DNA of 64,000 bases from Ficedula albicollis (Eukaryota > Chordata > Aves > Passeriformes > Muscicapidae): contig NC_021677.1 in NCBI RefSeq assembly GCF_000247815.1, positions 57,789,769-57,853,768 of the forward strand, given 5' to 3'. Shown piece by piece: positions 14,387-27,200 of the stretch. The number at the start of each line of letters is the position of its first letter. Positions within the stretch are counted from its first letter, which is position 1. The notes under the pieces are model-generated. The model searched no databases. It saw only the letters and a program-made list of their open reading frames with translations, and was not told where the DNA came from. Both the position numbers and the translations under genes were made by a program.

Positions 14387-15283
14387 TGAAAGAAATTTTC
14401 ATTTTGACATGTGGGTAAATTTGGGGCAAGATTTGGGGAAGAAACAGGTATTTTGGTTACCACAGCTCAGGAAGAGAGCTCTCTTTTCAGGCCAAGCATT
14501 CAGATTGCCGAGAATAGTAATTGTTCCCTGCTGTCTCTAGTCTGACTCCTTCCTTCAAAAATACATTTCGTTTTGAGGCTTGTTTCCCTGAAAGGAAACT
14601 GACTGGGTTATGTGAAAGGAAATGCTGAACGAGGTTCCCCCACATGCCTCAGGGAACTCCCCCATGTCTCCAAGTGAGAAGCCAGGCCCTGCTGGGCTCT
14701 CCCGCTGCTCCTGGCGATGCCTCGCGGTGTAAACCACCACGTTCGAGCTCTGGGGAGAGCACTGAGCCTGGCACATGGCCCAGGGATTAGTTAGAAACCA
14801 GGGATTTCCACAGCTTAATGGCACCCAGGGCCTGTGCTCCTCCTTCTTGGTGGCATTGGGTTTGCAGGAAGATTTTCTTTGTTTTGTCTTAGCCACGAGC
14901 CATTGCAGTCACATCTTGTGTCCTGGGCAGTACTGGCTTGTCAGCCTTAGGGCACATTCTGAGCACAGCCCATGCTGGTGTGTGGCCTCACCCAGACCTG
15001 CTGAGCTGCTGGTTGCAATTCCTGTTGTTGTCGGTGGGAATGAACAGCCTCCTTCACCAGCACAGGCCATCTTCCCAAGACAGAAAGCCGAAACTCAGGT
15101 TTAACCTGCTCCAGAAAAGCTGCCTCCTCTGCTCTGTACAGAATTAGTCCAGTTGCCTGGGTTGGTGGCCAAGAGCAGTCCAAGAGCAATCCTGGTGGAG
15201 ATTTCTCTCAGATTGGCTCTCAGTGCCCTGCACAGGGTGCAGCTGCTGTGGGGAAGGGGATCTGTGAGGTTACAAACCTCCTG

Positions 15284-16113
15284 TGCTCTAGGCACCAGCT
15301 TCATCAGGTTATCTTAAATGAGTGAAGCAGCTAATAGTTGCTAAAAGGTTATTTATTACAAAGCACAAAACAAAAACAAAAAGCAATGGCAAAAAGCAAT
15401 GGCAAAAGCCCCAGCTTTCCCCAATACACACTCCTATATAGGATCTTCCCAACAAGATAAGACACAAACTCAGACCACCACTCCTTAACCTATTAGAATT
15501 CTACTTTCTTAACATGCCAGGTTACATATAAATTACACATATGACCTATCTTGTTCTATCTGAAAAATGTTAGCAATATTCTTACTATAGCTCTATTGTG
15601 TCTAAGCACTGTCTACAGCCATGGTCCTGGAGCCTCTACTGAAAACATTAATATGTTTTTCAACTTTCACTAGAACTCGCACTTCTACTTTGGTATCTAA
15701 ACCTTTTACTTACTAAGACATTAGAGCTCATACTAAAACTTACTGACTTACTTATCCTAAAACTTAAACTTACACCAAAACTTACACTTAAACTTAAACT
15801 TACACCTCTACTTTATGTGTGAGTGGCTTAACATACTTCAGTCCATCCAAAGGCCTTAATTCAATCCCAGCACTCTGATTTCTCTCTGAAGAATTCAGAG
15901 ACCCCAACTCACTGACTCCAACAGGGATCTTTCCCCCTGGGTCACCATGCTTCCCCTGGCTGGGCTTTGATGCTGGTTTGGGATTGCCAGAGCTCTTCCC
16001 TGCATGCTGTGGCTGAGGGAAGGGATGCTGTGCCTTAGGAAAGAGCTCCCTGTGCATGACTGCCCCATTTCACTGCAAACTCACCCAAACCTTCCATGAC
16101 ATTGAAGGGAGCA
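15284..16113 (-). mobile_element. Probable solo LTR of an endogenous retrovirus
   Basis: Read on the - strand the element runs from TGCTCCC to GAGCA. A TATA-box palindrome cctatatagg lies at 15433-15442. A polyadenylation signal (tttatt on +, AATAAA on -) lies at 15352-15357, about 80 bases downstream of the TATA box in element orientation. The sequence tcctg occurs immediately outside both ends (15279-15283 and 16114-16118), consistent with a 5-base target-site duplication. A stretch of aacttacac-like repeats (15730-15800) lies in the upstream part. Internal retroviral genes are absent. A 5-base match can arise by chance, so the ends are tentative. The promoter and polyadenylation arrangement is the stronger evidence. 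Confidence 0.6.
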
Positions 16114-17580
16114 TCCTGGACACCTCCTCTTCTTCTTTACCTCTCTTTTCCCTTTTTAGACTAAATCTTCCTGTGTGGGCACTAAAATAGCAGAAAATGC
16201 CTGCAGAGTTCTCCAGTTCTGCCTGCATCAAGGCATTTGAGCCAACGTGTTAATTAAAGGGAGAGGGCAGAGCAGCTCTGAAGTCCAGCTGTTCCTGCAG
16301 GTGCCCACAGACACAGTTGGGGAGCCCTCCAAATGACCTTTTTTTGGTTCCTAAGCATACAGATGTGCCTGTTCTACAGATTTTCTGCTTCTCTTCCCGT
16401 TTCCTGGGCAGGTCACCTGGATGCCCCCTGACATCAGGGGAATTTCCTGGGACAGTCTCTTGTTGGTTATCTCTGCTGGTGGTGCCCAGCACTGCCATGC
16501 CCTGTGTCCATTTGATTTCCAAGTGGATCCCAGAGACCCTGTGCTCTCCCCAACCCTGGCTTCTCTTAGTAAATGCTGGAGCAGCTCTTGCTCTAGAATG
16601 GTCCTGAATTAAATTCCTTTCTATTTTATTTATGTATAAAGAGAGAAAAGTCCTCTCTTGGTGACTTTCCTGTCACAAGGCAGATACTTTTTGCTTTGTA
16701 TTGTGTATGCTGGAGCCTGATGATGCTGCAGAGATTTATTGAGCTGCAGTTGCCTTAATAAAGTCTTCACCTTTGCCCACACTTCCAATAAATTATGCAG
16801 AATTAGAGAAGGACTTTATGGAAAATTACTCATTATTCCTCTCTGGGCTTGAGTCACTTCCCATCCGTAACATCTGCTGTCAGTTTTCCTCTCTGTCACC
16901 CGAAACCCAGACCCCCAAACTCTCACTAGTGCTAACAGGCTCACCTTTGGCTCCAGCTCAGCAGCTGGAGTGCTCAGGCTTTGCTTCTGTTCATCGTTCT
17001 CTGAGCCTTGTGGAAGATGGCCCTTCTAGACACTGCTTATCCTCCAGGCTGAAAACTGGAGCAGAGAAGGAAATAAAGATTGGTTATCTCTTGGTATGAA
17101 TGTAGTTCTGCAGAGAGTAGGTGGTTACTCTGTGGAAGGGCTTGTGTTTATCACCTACATGAGGCTTGCAGTGCCTTCAGAGCACCCTCCCACCCACATT
17201 TTCCAACTGTAGGTCCAGGTGTGCTGGGTATTTTTGATAATGTGGCACAATGTGGGTTGTTTGGATTTTTTTTTCCTTTACCCATTTTGCTTCTGGCAGA
17301 GGGAGATTTTGAGGTTTTCAGGTTATTTTCCCATCCTTCTCTACTATGATAGATCTTACAGATGATCTTTAAAGGCTGATGCTCTCTGGCAGCATCTGTT
17401 TGACTGCTCCCTTCACACTCCCCTTGGTGTTCTAACCCAGCTTGCACTTTGCAGCTTCAAGACTTGAAAGCTTGCTACAACTTTCTTCTGCTTTGCTGCA
17501 TTCCCTTATTACATATTCCTTACTTCTGCCCACACAACTATTCACCAATCACATTAGGCATGCCTGCATATACACATAGA

Positions 17581-17614
17581 TATGTATATATGTATATATG
17601 TATATATGTATATG
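17581..17614. repeat. (TATG/TATA)n microsatellite
   Basis: Alternating tatg and tata units (tatgtatatatgtatatatg and so on) in intron 3. Short and slightly interrupted. Confidence 0.9.
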
Positions 17615-18030
17615 CATGCCTCTCTGTGTATGTATCTGTATGGTAATATTCAGGGCACCTCTTTACCAGCTTTTCCTCATTTTGCTGCTTCTACAGCAGC
17701 AGCCACTTTGCCTCTGTTTTTGATTTTAGTCAGCACCCTTGCACAGGGTGTTTTGCCTACTTGCTTTCATCTCAAAGGGATCTCAAATGGATTCCCAGGT
17801 GTAAGTGCAAGTTACTTCTCCAGAAAGCTGCAGCACTCTGTTTTAGTAGTTACAAAAAGTCTTTTGTCTTGGTTTAGCAACTGGGAATTAAGATAATCAA
17901 GGAATCAGCATAATGGCTTTGGAATTATCACAAAATGCAGTCCCACACCTCTCCCACTTCTCCAGTTTACTGGTAGTGAGTTACTGGTTTGATCCTGGAT
18001 GAATTTCAATAAATCCTTGTGGGTTTTACC

Positions 18031-18192
18031 TTCCCCACAGTAGTGCTAGCCCAAATGGTTTTCTCTGCCCTCTGGGATCTTCCCCACAGTAGTGCTAGCC
18101 CAAATGGTTTTCTCTGCCCTCAGGGATCTGTGCTGCATTTACCTTCCCCACAGTAGTGCTAGCCCAAATGGTTTTCTCTGCCCTCTGGGATC
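18031..18192. repeat. Minisatellite, three copies of a 49-base unit
   Basis: The unit ttccccacagtagtgctagc ... tctctgccctctgggatc occurs at 18031, 18080 and 18144. The first two copies are head to tail. The third is separated by 15 extra bases that resemble the sequence preceding the first copy. Copies are nearly identical (one ctct/ctca change), so the expansion is recent. Each unit carries ttccccacag|t, which resembles a splice acceptor. Confidence 0.92.
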
Positions 18193-18623
18193 TGTTCCTG
18201 GCACAGCTCCCAGACCTGGTGCATCAGAGGAGATTTGGGGGGCAGCAGTGGGATAACAGTGGGCAAGAGGCTTGTGCCAATGTGTCAGCTCTCAGGCAGC
18301 TCAGGAGAAAGCCATGCTGTCAGCTGGCTGAAAGCACATCGACTCAGAGGTAATTAGCTGGCTGTGAAGGCATTGATGGTGCAGGGTGTGTAGGTGCTCG
18401 TTTGGGAGGGAGGGACACGGAGCTTTGCTGGATGGAGAACATCTGACATTCACAGCCCTGCAGGGGAACAGGGAGTTTCTAAGAAAATGGCTCCAGTGTT
18501 CTGGGATTTCAGCCCTTGTGGAGCTCACCTGCATTTCTGTAGGGCACTGCCACGTGTGTGCCAGCCTGGAAGACCAGCTTCAGCTCCTGAGCACCTGCAG
18601 GAGCCCTCTGCAAACAGGGGATT

Positions 18624-18624
<1 letters not shown>

Positions 18625-18686
<62 letters not shown>
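18625..18686. repeat. Pure poly-C tract, 62 bases
   Basis: Sixty-two uninterrupted C on the + (transcribed-sense) strand, between ggggattt and tccaaaacc. Poly-Pro and poly-Gly reading frames across it are not genes. Confidence 0.95.
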
Positions 18687-18689
<3 letters not shown>

Positions 18690-19342
18690 AAAACCAAGGG
18701 CTGGTTTTGGCTGCTTTTTTGATGGGTGGTTGGATTTGAAAAACACTTGCTTTCATTTCAGAAGTTAAGTAGAGATAACTGTGCTGGGAGAGTGCTGCAC
18801 TGGGCAGGGCAGCGAGGAGGTGGAGGTGTGACCTGAAAGACAAAAAAAAAAAAAAAATTAAATCTGATTTGTCCTAATAGGACATTGAGATTCCAACTCA
18901 GCTCCTCTTAAATAATGTAGTCATATAAAATTCGGAGCACTTCACATATAGTCCAAATTTTTGGATTTGCTAGCTCCATGTTATGTAAAGAGGAATCAAA
19001 GATGTCATCCACATGTTTTTCCTTGCCTTTCTACCTTTCAGACCTAAGTTTGTGTGACATACTGGGAAAAAACAAGAGCAAGAGGGGAAGAACAATGTAT
19101 TTTATTTCATAATGAATTTTTTATAGCTTCTTGTCTCTTTATCATCTAGTTAGATTAATGAAGCCATAGAAATGGGAATATATTGTTTTCCTTGGAGGAA
19201 GTAAGACTAAAAACTCTGGAAGATGCAGAAATATTGAGATACACACCTAAACTACATGTGTGTTTTAATAATGTGTAAATGTTATGGGTTGGGGTAGTTT
19301 GTGCTACAATTCATTCCAATATCACTTTTTTCTCTGCTCCAG

Positions 19343-19471
19343 GAACCCCAGTTTGGTTCTACATGCAAATTGCACCTATAAGAAATGAGCATGAAAAAGT
19401 GGTTTTGTTCTTGTGCACTTTTAAGGATATCACTTTATTCAAACAACCGATCGAAGATGATTCGACAAAAG
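19343..19471 (+). CDS. KCNH5: KCNH5 coding exon 4 (end of PAS/eag domain)
   Basis: This 129-base exon encodes [20 protein letters not shown] and then [20 protein letters not shown] (about residues 103-142), ending TK plus the first base of a Gly codon. It supplies the last beta strands of the PAS domain, ending in the CTFKDIT strand, and the start of the linker to S1. The acceptor is ctgctccag and the donor gtaaac. [15 protein letters not shown] and FKDITLFKQ are diagnostic for KCNH5; KCNH1 has WFFVKIAPIRNEQDK and FSDITAFKQ by memory. The open frame before the acceptor and after the donor is intronic. Confidence 0.97.
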
Positions 19472-19622
19472 GTAAACATGAAATACATTATTATTTTTTG
19501 TGAAGGATGGAAGTAAATGCTTGAGCTCTGACCTGTCACAGGGACATGTCATGTCTGTGATCTGTGTCTTGAACTGAGGAAATGTTTTGTGACCTGTCAG
19601 AATTTCAATGCCACTCTCCCAA

Positions 19623-19627
<5 letters not shown>

Positions 19628-19668
<41 letters not shown>
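19628..19668. repeat. Poly-A tract
   Basis: Forty-one A in a row following cccaaatttt. No retroposon or processed gene copy was recognised immediately upstream, so it is listed as a simple homopolymer. Confidence 0.9.
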
Positions 19669-19672
<4 letters not shown>

Positions 19673-22590
19673 AAATCACCATGAGTGGAAATTCCCTACA
19701 AATGTTTTTCTACAGTCACAAGCCTTCTTTTTTCTTTGTAATTCACTTCTTCCTCACTGCAGGTGGCACTTTCTAAAAAAGACACAGTTTGGAGGTTGTT
19801 TAAATGCTGTGCTGCTTTGGGAGATATTTCTGTTATGGGACAGGTGTCATCTTTTCAGGAAAAAAATAATTCCAGCTCCATGTGATGAGATGCTGATATT
19901 TCTTCCCATTCTCCCTCTTGGAGGTGAAATGTGAAAGAAACAGCTTGCTTGAGTCATTTATTGCTGCTCAGGAGTGATGACTGCATGGCAGTGGGCATTG
20001 TGCTTGTTACTTATCAGCTGCAGGGCAGGATTTTGTTGGAATGCTCTTGTCACTGAACAGCTCGTGGCCAGGCCTGCAGCCTTGCAGGAGAAATTGGTGG
20101 GGAAAGGTACAGGGGATCTGGCAGCATCATCCTCTGCTTTAGTTACAAAACATGTGTCTTGTGTCAGGTTTACATGTGTATTGCTTTGGGTGAAACAGTG
20201 CACGCTTGCAGAGAGGAGGACATGATCCACGTCTCTTGGAAGTTGCCTCCTGATGATTAATTCTTTACTGTGTTTTTCCCTTCATGCTTGAAGAAGGCTT
20301 GATATCTCACTTGGAGCTGGTGTGCTCTAAGCCATCTTCTTTAGGGTGAAGTTGCTGTCATTTGAATGCAAAAAGTGTTTGAAGTAATTTCTTAATATCT
20401 AGATAGCACTTGTTACAAGTGTTTGGATAACTGAAAAGTCAGTTTATAAAGGCAGACTTAAAATGAAAGGCTCCCCTCTGAGCTAGCACTAAATATGACA
20501 ATTTTTTTTGTATAGAGAGTATTATCCATAAAATTATAAGATCCTGATATAGGAATACCTTCTCAGCCATCATAAACTTTATTGCCTCTACAATGTAGCT
20601 AGCAACCTGCAAATGTTCTTTATTTCACTTTCAGCTCCATAATGTGGAATTCTTCTGCCTGGAAATAATCTGAGATTTTTTAGGGTAAATGCCAGTTAAT
20701 TGAAAGGACTTTATAGGTATCTGAAGGCACGGGGCTGGCTCCTTGCTGCAGTGTATGTAATACATAGTGTGAGCTCATCAAGGAAAAAGGCCTTTGTAAG
20801 AATCCTCTTGTAAGGTTTCCTATTTGATGCTTTCTGGGGAACCAAGATGTATCTCACATGCAACCAGCTCCCAAACCCCCCCTTTCTCCCAGCTCTGCCC
20901 CACTTCCCCCAGGACTGGGTTGCACTGGGAAGTGTTGGGCTGCAGCAGGACAGAGGAAACATACTGAAGGTGGCTCTCAGATGCAGAAATGATGAATGTT
21001 GCCTCCTTTGGATTCTCAGCCTGGGAGATTCAAACTCTGCTGCCTTCCCTGGGGAGGCAGGGATGTGCTCCAGGGGCTGAGCCCTTCCCTTCCCCATCTT
21101 GTGGCTGAGGAGGAGCAGAGCCCAGGAGGCATCCAGAACAGGAATGTGTGTTCCAATGGGAAAGAGCAATAGCAGTGAAATGCATGGCTTGTGTGCTGCT
21201 GTGCACTGAAGGGCACCATTAGTTAAAATGCCAGGTATTAATGATGGATATCATGAAATACTGCCCTCAGCAGCCAGAGAGGTTTGGCTCTGTGTCTAAA
21301 GAGCCCTTAATTCTGTCAAAGTCATACTCTAAAATCCCCAAAACTCACACAAAACATCACAGAGGCAGTGCAGCCACATTTCCCAAGTGCCTTTAAAACA
21401 TAGAATTGGAGCCTTAAGGATCTGCTCAGGGTGCTTTGACTAGAGCATTGATGAGCATTGATCTGTGCCTCCAACAAACCTCATCATTACAAACCACTGA
21501 CCCAATTTTTCTTCTGCTTTTGTATAAATTAAAACTTGTCTTTTCCATCCTTGATATTTGCAGCACTTTACTACAGGGGTGGGAAAACAGCACTGTTGCA
21601 CTGCCCTATGTGTCTCAGCTGTGTGGGTCTCTGGGATCCCAAGGCACTGGGATCATGGATTTTTTGTGTCAGACATGGTGCTATGAGAGATACATAATTC
21701 ATTGTCTCTGCAGATAACATTACAATGTGCTTAGAAAGCTGCCAGGACACTTCCTTTATGAATTATGAGATTGGTAAACATGTATGTCAAAATTTAGTGG
21801 AGAATTTTTAGAGTCTTGTGGAAAAGGGTTTCAATAAAATACTTCTGTTGAATGCTGGGATTTGCCATTGAAAGAGCTATATTTTTTTTTCCTTTTTAAA
21901 AGAAGGATATTCCTTAAGAAATTCTGCCAGGACCATGCAATACATAATACATAAGTAACTATGGTGCAGATGAGTTACTGTGTGTTACTTATGGGAGCAG
22001 TAAATTTGAGATAAAAAATTCAGCAGGAATAAAATATTGATGCCATTATGCAATAATCTCTCCATACCAAAACGCTCTGCACTGTTCAAAGGTGTGTTGC
22101 TTTGTTGTGAAGCCTCAGTATATCACACCCCTGTGAAGTATTTAAATCATGGCACTGGTTGTACCTACACTGCAGAGTTTCTGTGTGTCCCCACTCCTGG
22201 AATATCTGGTTGGGCTGGCCAGATCTGCTTGCAGTGAGGTTGGCATCCCATGGAGACTTTTCCAGGGAACAGCAGGTTTGGGGGACAGGGAGGGTGCTGA
22301 GGATGCAGATCTGCCCAAAAGTGTCGAGCAGCTTGTTGGGTTTGTGGAAACAGGACAGACAAATGAAACAGTTGTCTCTCTACAAAGCACATTGCTAGAG
22401 TGAGGTGGGATTTTTTTTTTTCCTGATGTGGGTTTAAAAAATGTGTTTTTTCAGTGCAGAAAATGCAGTTGACTTCACAGGGACAAGCCCCGTGCGAGCA
22501 GAGGGAATCAGAGAGGTCTGGGATGCTGTGACAGATGGTGTGTGTGTCTCTGCTTACCTGTGTGCTCATCACTTGCTCTGTTAATGCTGA

Positions 22591-22632
22591 GAGAAGGAGG
22601 AGGAGGAGGAGGAGGAAGGGAGGAGGAGGAAG
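22591..22632. repeat. GGA-rich simple repeat
   Basis: About a dozen GGA or GGAA units on the + strand (gagaaggaggaggaggagg and so on). Runs of paired G of this type can form G-quadruplex structures in the nascent transcript; that is an inference only. Confidence 0.85.
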
Positions 22633-24928
22633 CTTTGCTTGCCAGAGGGAGTAAAAGTAATGAAAATTTTTCCTGTGAATTTGCTGCAGACCAGAAAGCT
22701 GTAGAAACTTACTGGACTGTAAGCAAGACTGGAGAAAAGGGATATTTAAAAGCCATCTTCCTCTCATAAAATACAGTGACAGAGATCAAAACCCTTGTTT
22801 TTTGAGAGGGTACAGGCAGTAGACACTAAGATTGGACTGACTTGTTTTCTCGTTACTTGTGCTCCAATCTATTACTGCTGGGTGATGCGTGGGAGACCTG
22901 TGATGTATGGCGATGTAACAGGGACCAAAAAGTGCTGTAAAGCCATTCCTTGTAAATGGAAAATCACTTTAAAAAGTCTCCAACCAGTCAAAAGTGTCAA
23001 GCCCCCCAGCAACTCCAGCAGAAGCAGCAGAAATGATGATGGCAGGAAGGATCAGCCTGCTGTTTGACTGTTCCCTCCTGTGTGAAGGTGCCACCAGCAG
23101 CTGTGGAGTCTGGGGCATAGAGAGAACTCCCTCCATTGGTTTGGTTTTTGGTTTATAGTGCCCCAGCTCCTGAGCCAGTGGCTGATGGGGGGATGGGGGC
23201 AGTGTGGAAGAAGAGGTGTGAGAATTCATGGAGAGGGGAGGCAATGGCTGCACTTGGTGGTCACTGGGCTAGTGCTTTCTTTTCTGAATAAGGAGCTGTG
23301 TTTGTCTGATCTCTCCTTTCCTTCTCCTGCTCCTCTCTGCTAATAGGAATATTTGTCTGATGTGGATTCAGTGGCAAGCAGCAGGTCCCACCTGTGGTGG
23401 CAGAGGGCCAGATCCCCAGGTGTCCATGCACAGCAGAGGTGGAAGGCCATTACAAGCATATGAAAGATCCTATTATGTATTTTCTTTAAGCCAATAAAAC
23501 CCAAAGAATCTTTTTTTTTTTTTTTAATATTTGTACCATTGTCGGGTCACAGTTGGATGCCTTTATCAGCTTGCTGAGGTTTTATTCTGTCTTTACCCAA
23601 TGGCCTTTTAAAAACATTTGAAGACTTTCAATTCCTCCAAAGACACACAGTGGTAATAATCTTCTGTTTCTTTGTTAGGGGAAAAATGAAGCCACTTTTC
23701 TGGGCCCTAACTATTAGAAGGGTAAACAGGGCCACTTAAAATGTTAACATCATTGGAAGCCCGGAGTGCTGTAGATTCTATTGAACAGAAAGTTTAGGTA
23801 GGAAAAAAAAAAAAAAAAAAAGAAGAGCATTTTTGGTTAATAGTGGAGTTTCACCTAATGATGCAATGGTTTTATTCCCTTTGTTATTATCAGTGAAGAA
23901 AAAATGTGGCCTCTATGTAAACTTAGATTTTTTTTTTGGCTAGGATTCTCACTGGTTATCTGGAGTCTCTGGGGAGTAAAATATCAGGCTTGTCACATAT
24001 CCAGTGATGGGGAAGTTCTAGTGAAAAATGATGGGATGTTGCATCAGGATGCAAAGTTGTGTTGATGAGCCCCCTACAACTCAGGACAGTGTGCTGTTAA
24101 CAGATGGGATCAGGAAATGGCACAGCAGGACCCTGAATTTCCTTTTTTTTTCTTTTTTCTTTTCCCCCAGTTGGTAGAGCCAGACTCTGATAATCAAGTC
24201 TGTCTGGGACAATGCTGTAATGCTTCCAGTGATATAACTCTTTATGGTTATATAACTCTATATAATGATACATCTCTATCTCAGAGTGTGACAGGGCTAT
24301 AAAAAGTGTAGTAGTTGCAGGAATACACGCTTATGGCTTGCTAATCCTTGCTAAGCCTATAATTCAGATCCTTTTTTATCTTTAATAGGTGCAAGTTATT
24401 AAGCATATATAACTAGTTGCACATGGGAACCTTTTTTTCCTCGAGGGGGTATCAATCCTGGTGATAATAGAGGAAGTGGGAGGAGGGATCAGAGCATGAA
24501 AATGATGTTTCTACCTTTAGCTGAAGCACAGTGTACCCTGTTGAGTACATCACCTTGACAGTAATCCATCACAGTAATTTAATAGGTTACAATTTGGATA
24601 TCCTTAACATGTTTTTATTGCACTTTTCTGTGGCTGTAATAACAAGGGTCACAATAGAGACCCACTTGCTCTCATGCTGCTTCCTTTTGCTGTGATCTGC
24701 AGTTTCACTCCCTTCCAGGCAGCAAGGAGATCACTTCCATTTCTCCATTCTCCCCTGGGTCTAGAGTGCAGCATCCAGGGACTCCTGGGCTGAGAGAAGG
24801 GACTTTGGTGGGGGGGGAGAATGACAAAAATTGCATTTGCCAGGACACCAGGTGGGTTTTCAGCACCAAGAGCAGAGAACTCAGTGCAATGATGCTGAGC
24901 GATAGTTTCTTTTGGTATTTAGGTAGTT

Positions 24929-24950
24929 AGATAATATTAGTATTATCTAA
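24929..24950. repeat. Short AT-rich inverted repeat
   Basis: Nine-base arms tagataata and tattatcta flank a ttag loop. The word atttaggtagttaga also occurs on both sides of it (about 24917 and 24964), so a small local duplication surrounds the hairpin. Confidence 0.7.
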
Positions 24951-27079
24951 TATTAGTATAATTATTTAGGTAGTTAGACAATATTTAGATAAAATGCTAT
25001 TTTAGGTTGTATTTTAAACCATCCATTTGGGATAGGCACAGATTGCCAGTAACCTGGAAGACCTTCCAGAATTGCTTTTTTCCTGTTCCTGCAGGACAAC
25101 CATCCCTGTTATTCGTCCCTGTTATGTCTTCAGTGATGTGCTGCTGGCACTTTCTGCAGACACTGCACAGGCTGAACAGTCACAGACAGAGTTGTTTCCT
25201 CACTTTCAGGAGTGATGCTCCAAGTCCTTATTTTCACTCTCCCTTCCCCCTCTGCATCCTTTTTTGCTTTTACTGCTGCTGGAGACCCACTATGATGAAG
25301 AAAAGGGAATTTCCATATCCAGGGCTGTTTAGTTTCTTTCACAGAAATTGAGTACTTTTTTTCTGAATCTGATACTCTTTGGAGATCTTTGTGTGCTCTA
25401 TCAGAAGCCCATCAATGCACAGTAACTGTGTGCAAATTTCTGGAAGTTTAATGTGCAATGAAAATGAAATCCCATTGAAATCAAATCTAGCCCTGTGAGA
25501 GATTGAATTAAACTGGAAGCTGGTCTTTGAAGCAGCAGCTGTTTGTAGATGGATACACTTTGTATGTAGAAAACTGAGCGCTCATCATTAGCCAAATCTA
25601 AAACAATAAGTATAAATGTAGTGGAGTTTAAAAGTCTGATCTGTGTAACACAGGGCATTCCACTTCACTGAGTTGCTCCTCTGCTGAACCCATGAACTTG
25701 TGTGTAACTAAATCAGCCCCTCCAGGGAGGCATCCAGTATTGATTTAGAGGAGGCTGAGCATCCACTGCATTACTTAATATTTTTTGTGCTTCTCCATTA
25801 CGCTTTTGGCATTAAAGAAGTGTCAAATTAGCCAGGCTTCAGCTTCTTGCAGTGGCATCTTCTTATGTCTTTTTTCCCACTGTGTTAAGAAAGTCCCACT
25901 AAGGCATTTACACATATAATCAGCTCATCACTGCGCCTTCATTTGATGAAGTAAATGAGTTCAGCTCCTTAAACCTCAGTCTAGACTGAATTTGGAGGTC
26001 TGGTGATGGCAGATACAAGGATGTTTTAGCTGCCCTTTAATCCAGCTCATTGGCAGCAGTAGGGATGGAGCTGTGCTGGCCTGGATTTCAGCCTCCCAGG
26101 TGAGGAGATTTCAGCCTCCCCAGCAAGTTTCTGCAGCAATTATTGTGGCTGGGTGGATTTCCAGCTAATTCCTCATAATTGCCCATTGCTCAGCCTCCAA
26201 GCCCAGTTCTTACTGTTGTGTATCCAAGGAGCAGGTGACTTTTTGCCAAAGCCAATTTCATGCTGAATTGCTCATCTGCCAACACCTTTGGACCCTTTTC
26301 AGAGCTGTTCTTTGCTTGGGACATTTCTCCCTCCCTTGCTGGAGTTGCAATTTTCATTCTCTGGATGACTGTTTTCCATTTAAAACATGTTTTAGGTGCT
26401 CAGTTATCAAGCACATCGTCCTGTTTGACTGTCCTCAGTGCTGTTTAGCATTCCTTTAACCCTCCTGTTATTTGACACTTCTTTCAGTGATTTTATAAAG
26501 ACTCTCAAACCCTGGAGACAAGCACTGAATAGGATAACTGGCCACTGGTGTCCAGAAGGCTCCCAGCTATAAATTTTTACTACTTTCCACTGCTCCTTGT
26601 TTGATATTTGCCAATTAACAAGTTCTTCACCCATTTAACCTGTAATTTACTGAACTGTGTGGTCTCAATATCTGGTTGAGAGTGTCACACAAGGGTCAAT
26701 TTGGTGAAAATTGCTGTGCAAGAAGCTTTGGCCACTCTGTGTCTCTGGGGTGATGCAAATGCAGAACCAGGATGAGGTGATGTGATGGGATGAGCACTTT
26801 GCTATCTGACCAACTCCTGAAAGCCAGCTAATTGACACTTACAGTAATTAGTATTTTCTTTTTCTCCCCTTCTTCTTCCCAAAATTTGTACCTGTTTTTA
26901 TATACTTATGGGAAGTAACTCCCCAGTGGCCCTGTGTTTGTGTATAAAGTTTAGCCTTAAAAAAAGTGAAATGTAAGAAGTTGGGCACTGTACATTTAAG
27001 GATATTTGAGAATTAAAAAATACATTGTAATTTAAAAATGTATGCCTAGTGTAGTCTAGAGTTATATAAATCCTAGCTC

Positions 27080-27200
27080 TTCTTATCAGTAGATCTCAAA
27101 ATGGCTTGCAAATGAGGTAATTAGCATTATCTTCATTTTAAGGAGGAGAAACTGAAGCTCAGAGAGGTAAAATTATATACCCAAGATTACCCATTAGTTC
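27080..27200 (+). mobile_element. Ancient MIR-like interspersed repeat
   Basis: The stretch caaatgaggtaattagcatt, then atcttcattttaagga, gagaaactgaagctcagaga and ggt, followed by a diverged acccaagattaccca, has the order and wording of the 3' half of MIR-type SINEs. The form I remember is: cattatccccattttacaga, then gaggaaactgaggctcagag, then a ccaaggtcac-like block. Such elements predate the split of mammals and birds, and few remain recognisable in birds. A related amniote repeat sharing this block is the alternative. Boundaries are approximate. Confidence 0.65.

Noticed and set aside
15284..16113. A complete endogenous retrovirus around the LTR-like elements
   Set aside because: The four LTR-like elements differ from one another, and no gag, pol or env sequence or paired LTR was seen; each is better explained as a solo LTR.
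19628..19668. Poly-A tail of a processed gene copy
   Set aside because: No coding or transcript-like sequence was recognised upstream and no flanking target duplication was seen.
22165..22767. 200-codon frame on the - strand, and a similar one at 28453-29067
   Set aside because: Pro/Ser/Cys-rich products of GC-rich intron sequence with no domain, splice context or start context; the first overlaps a GGA repeat.
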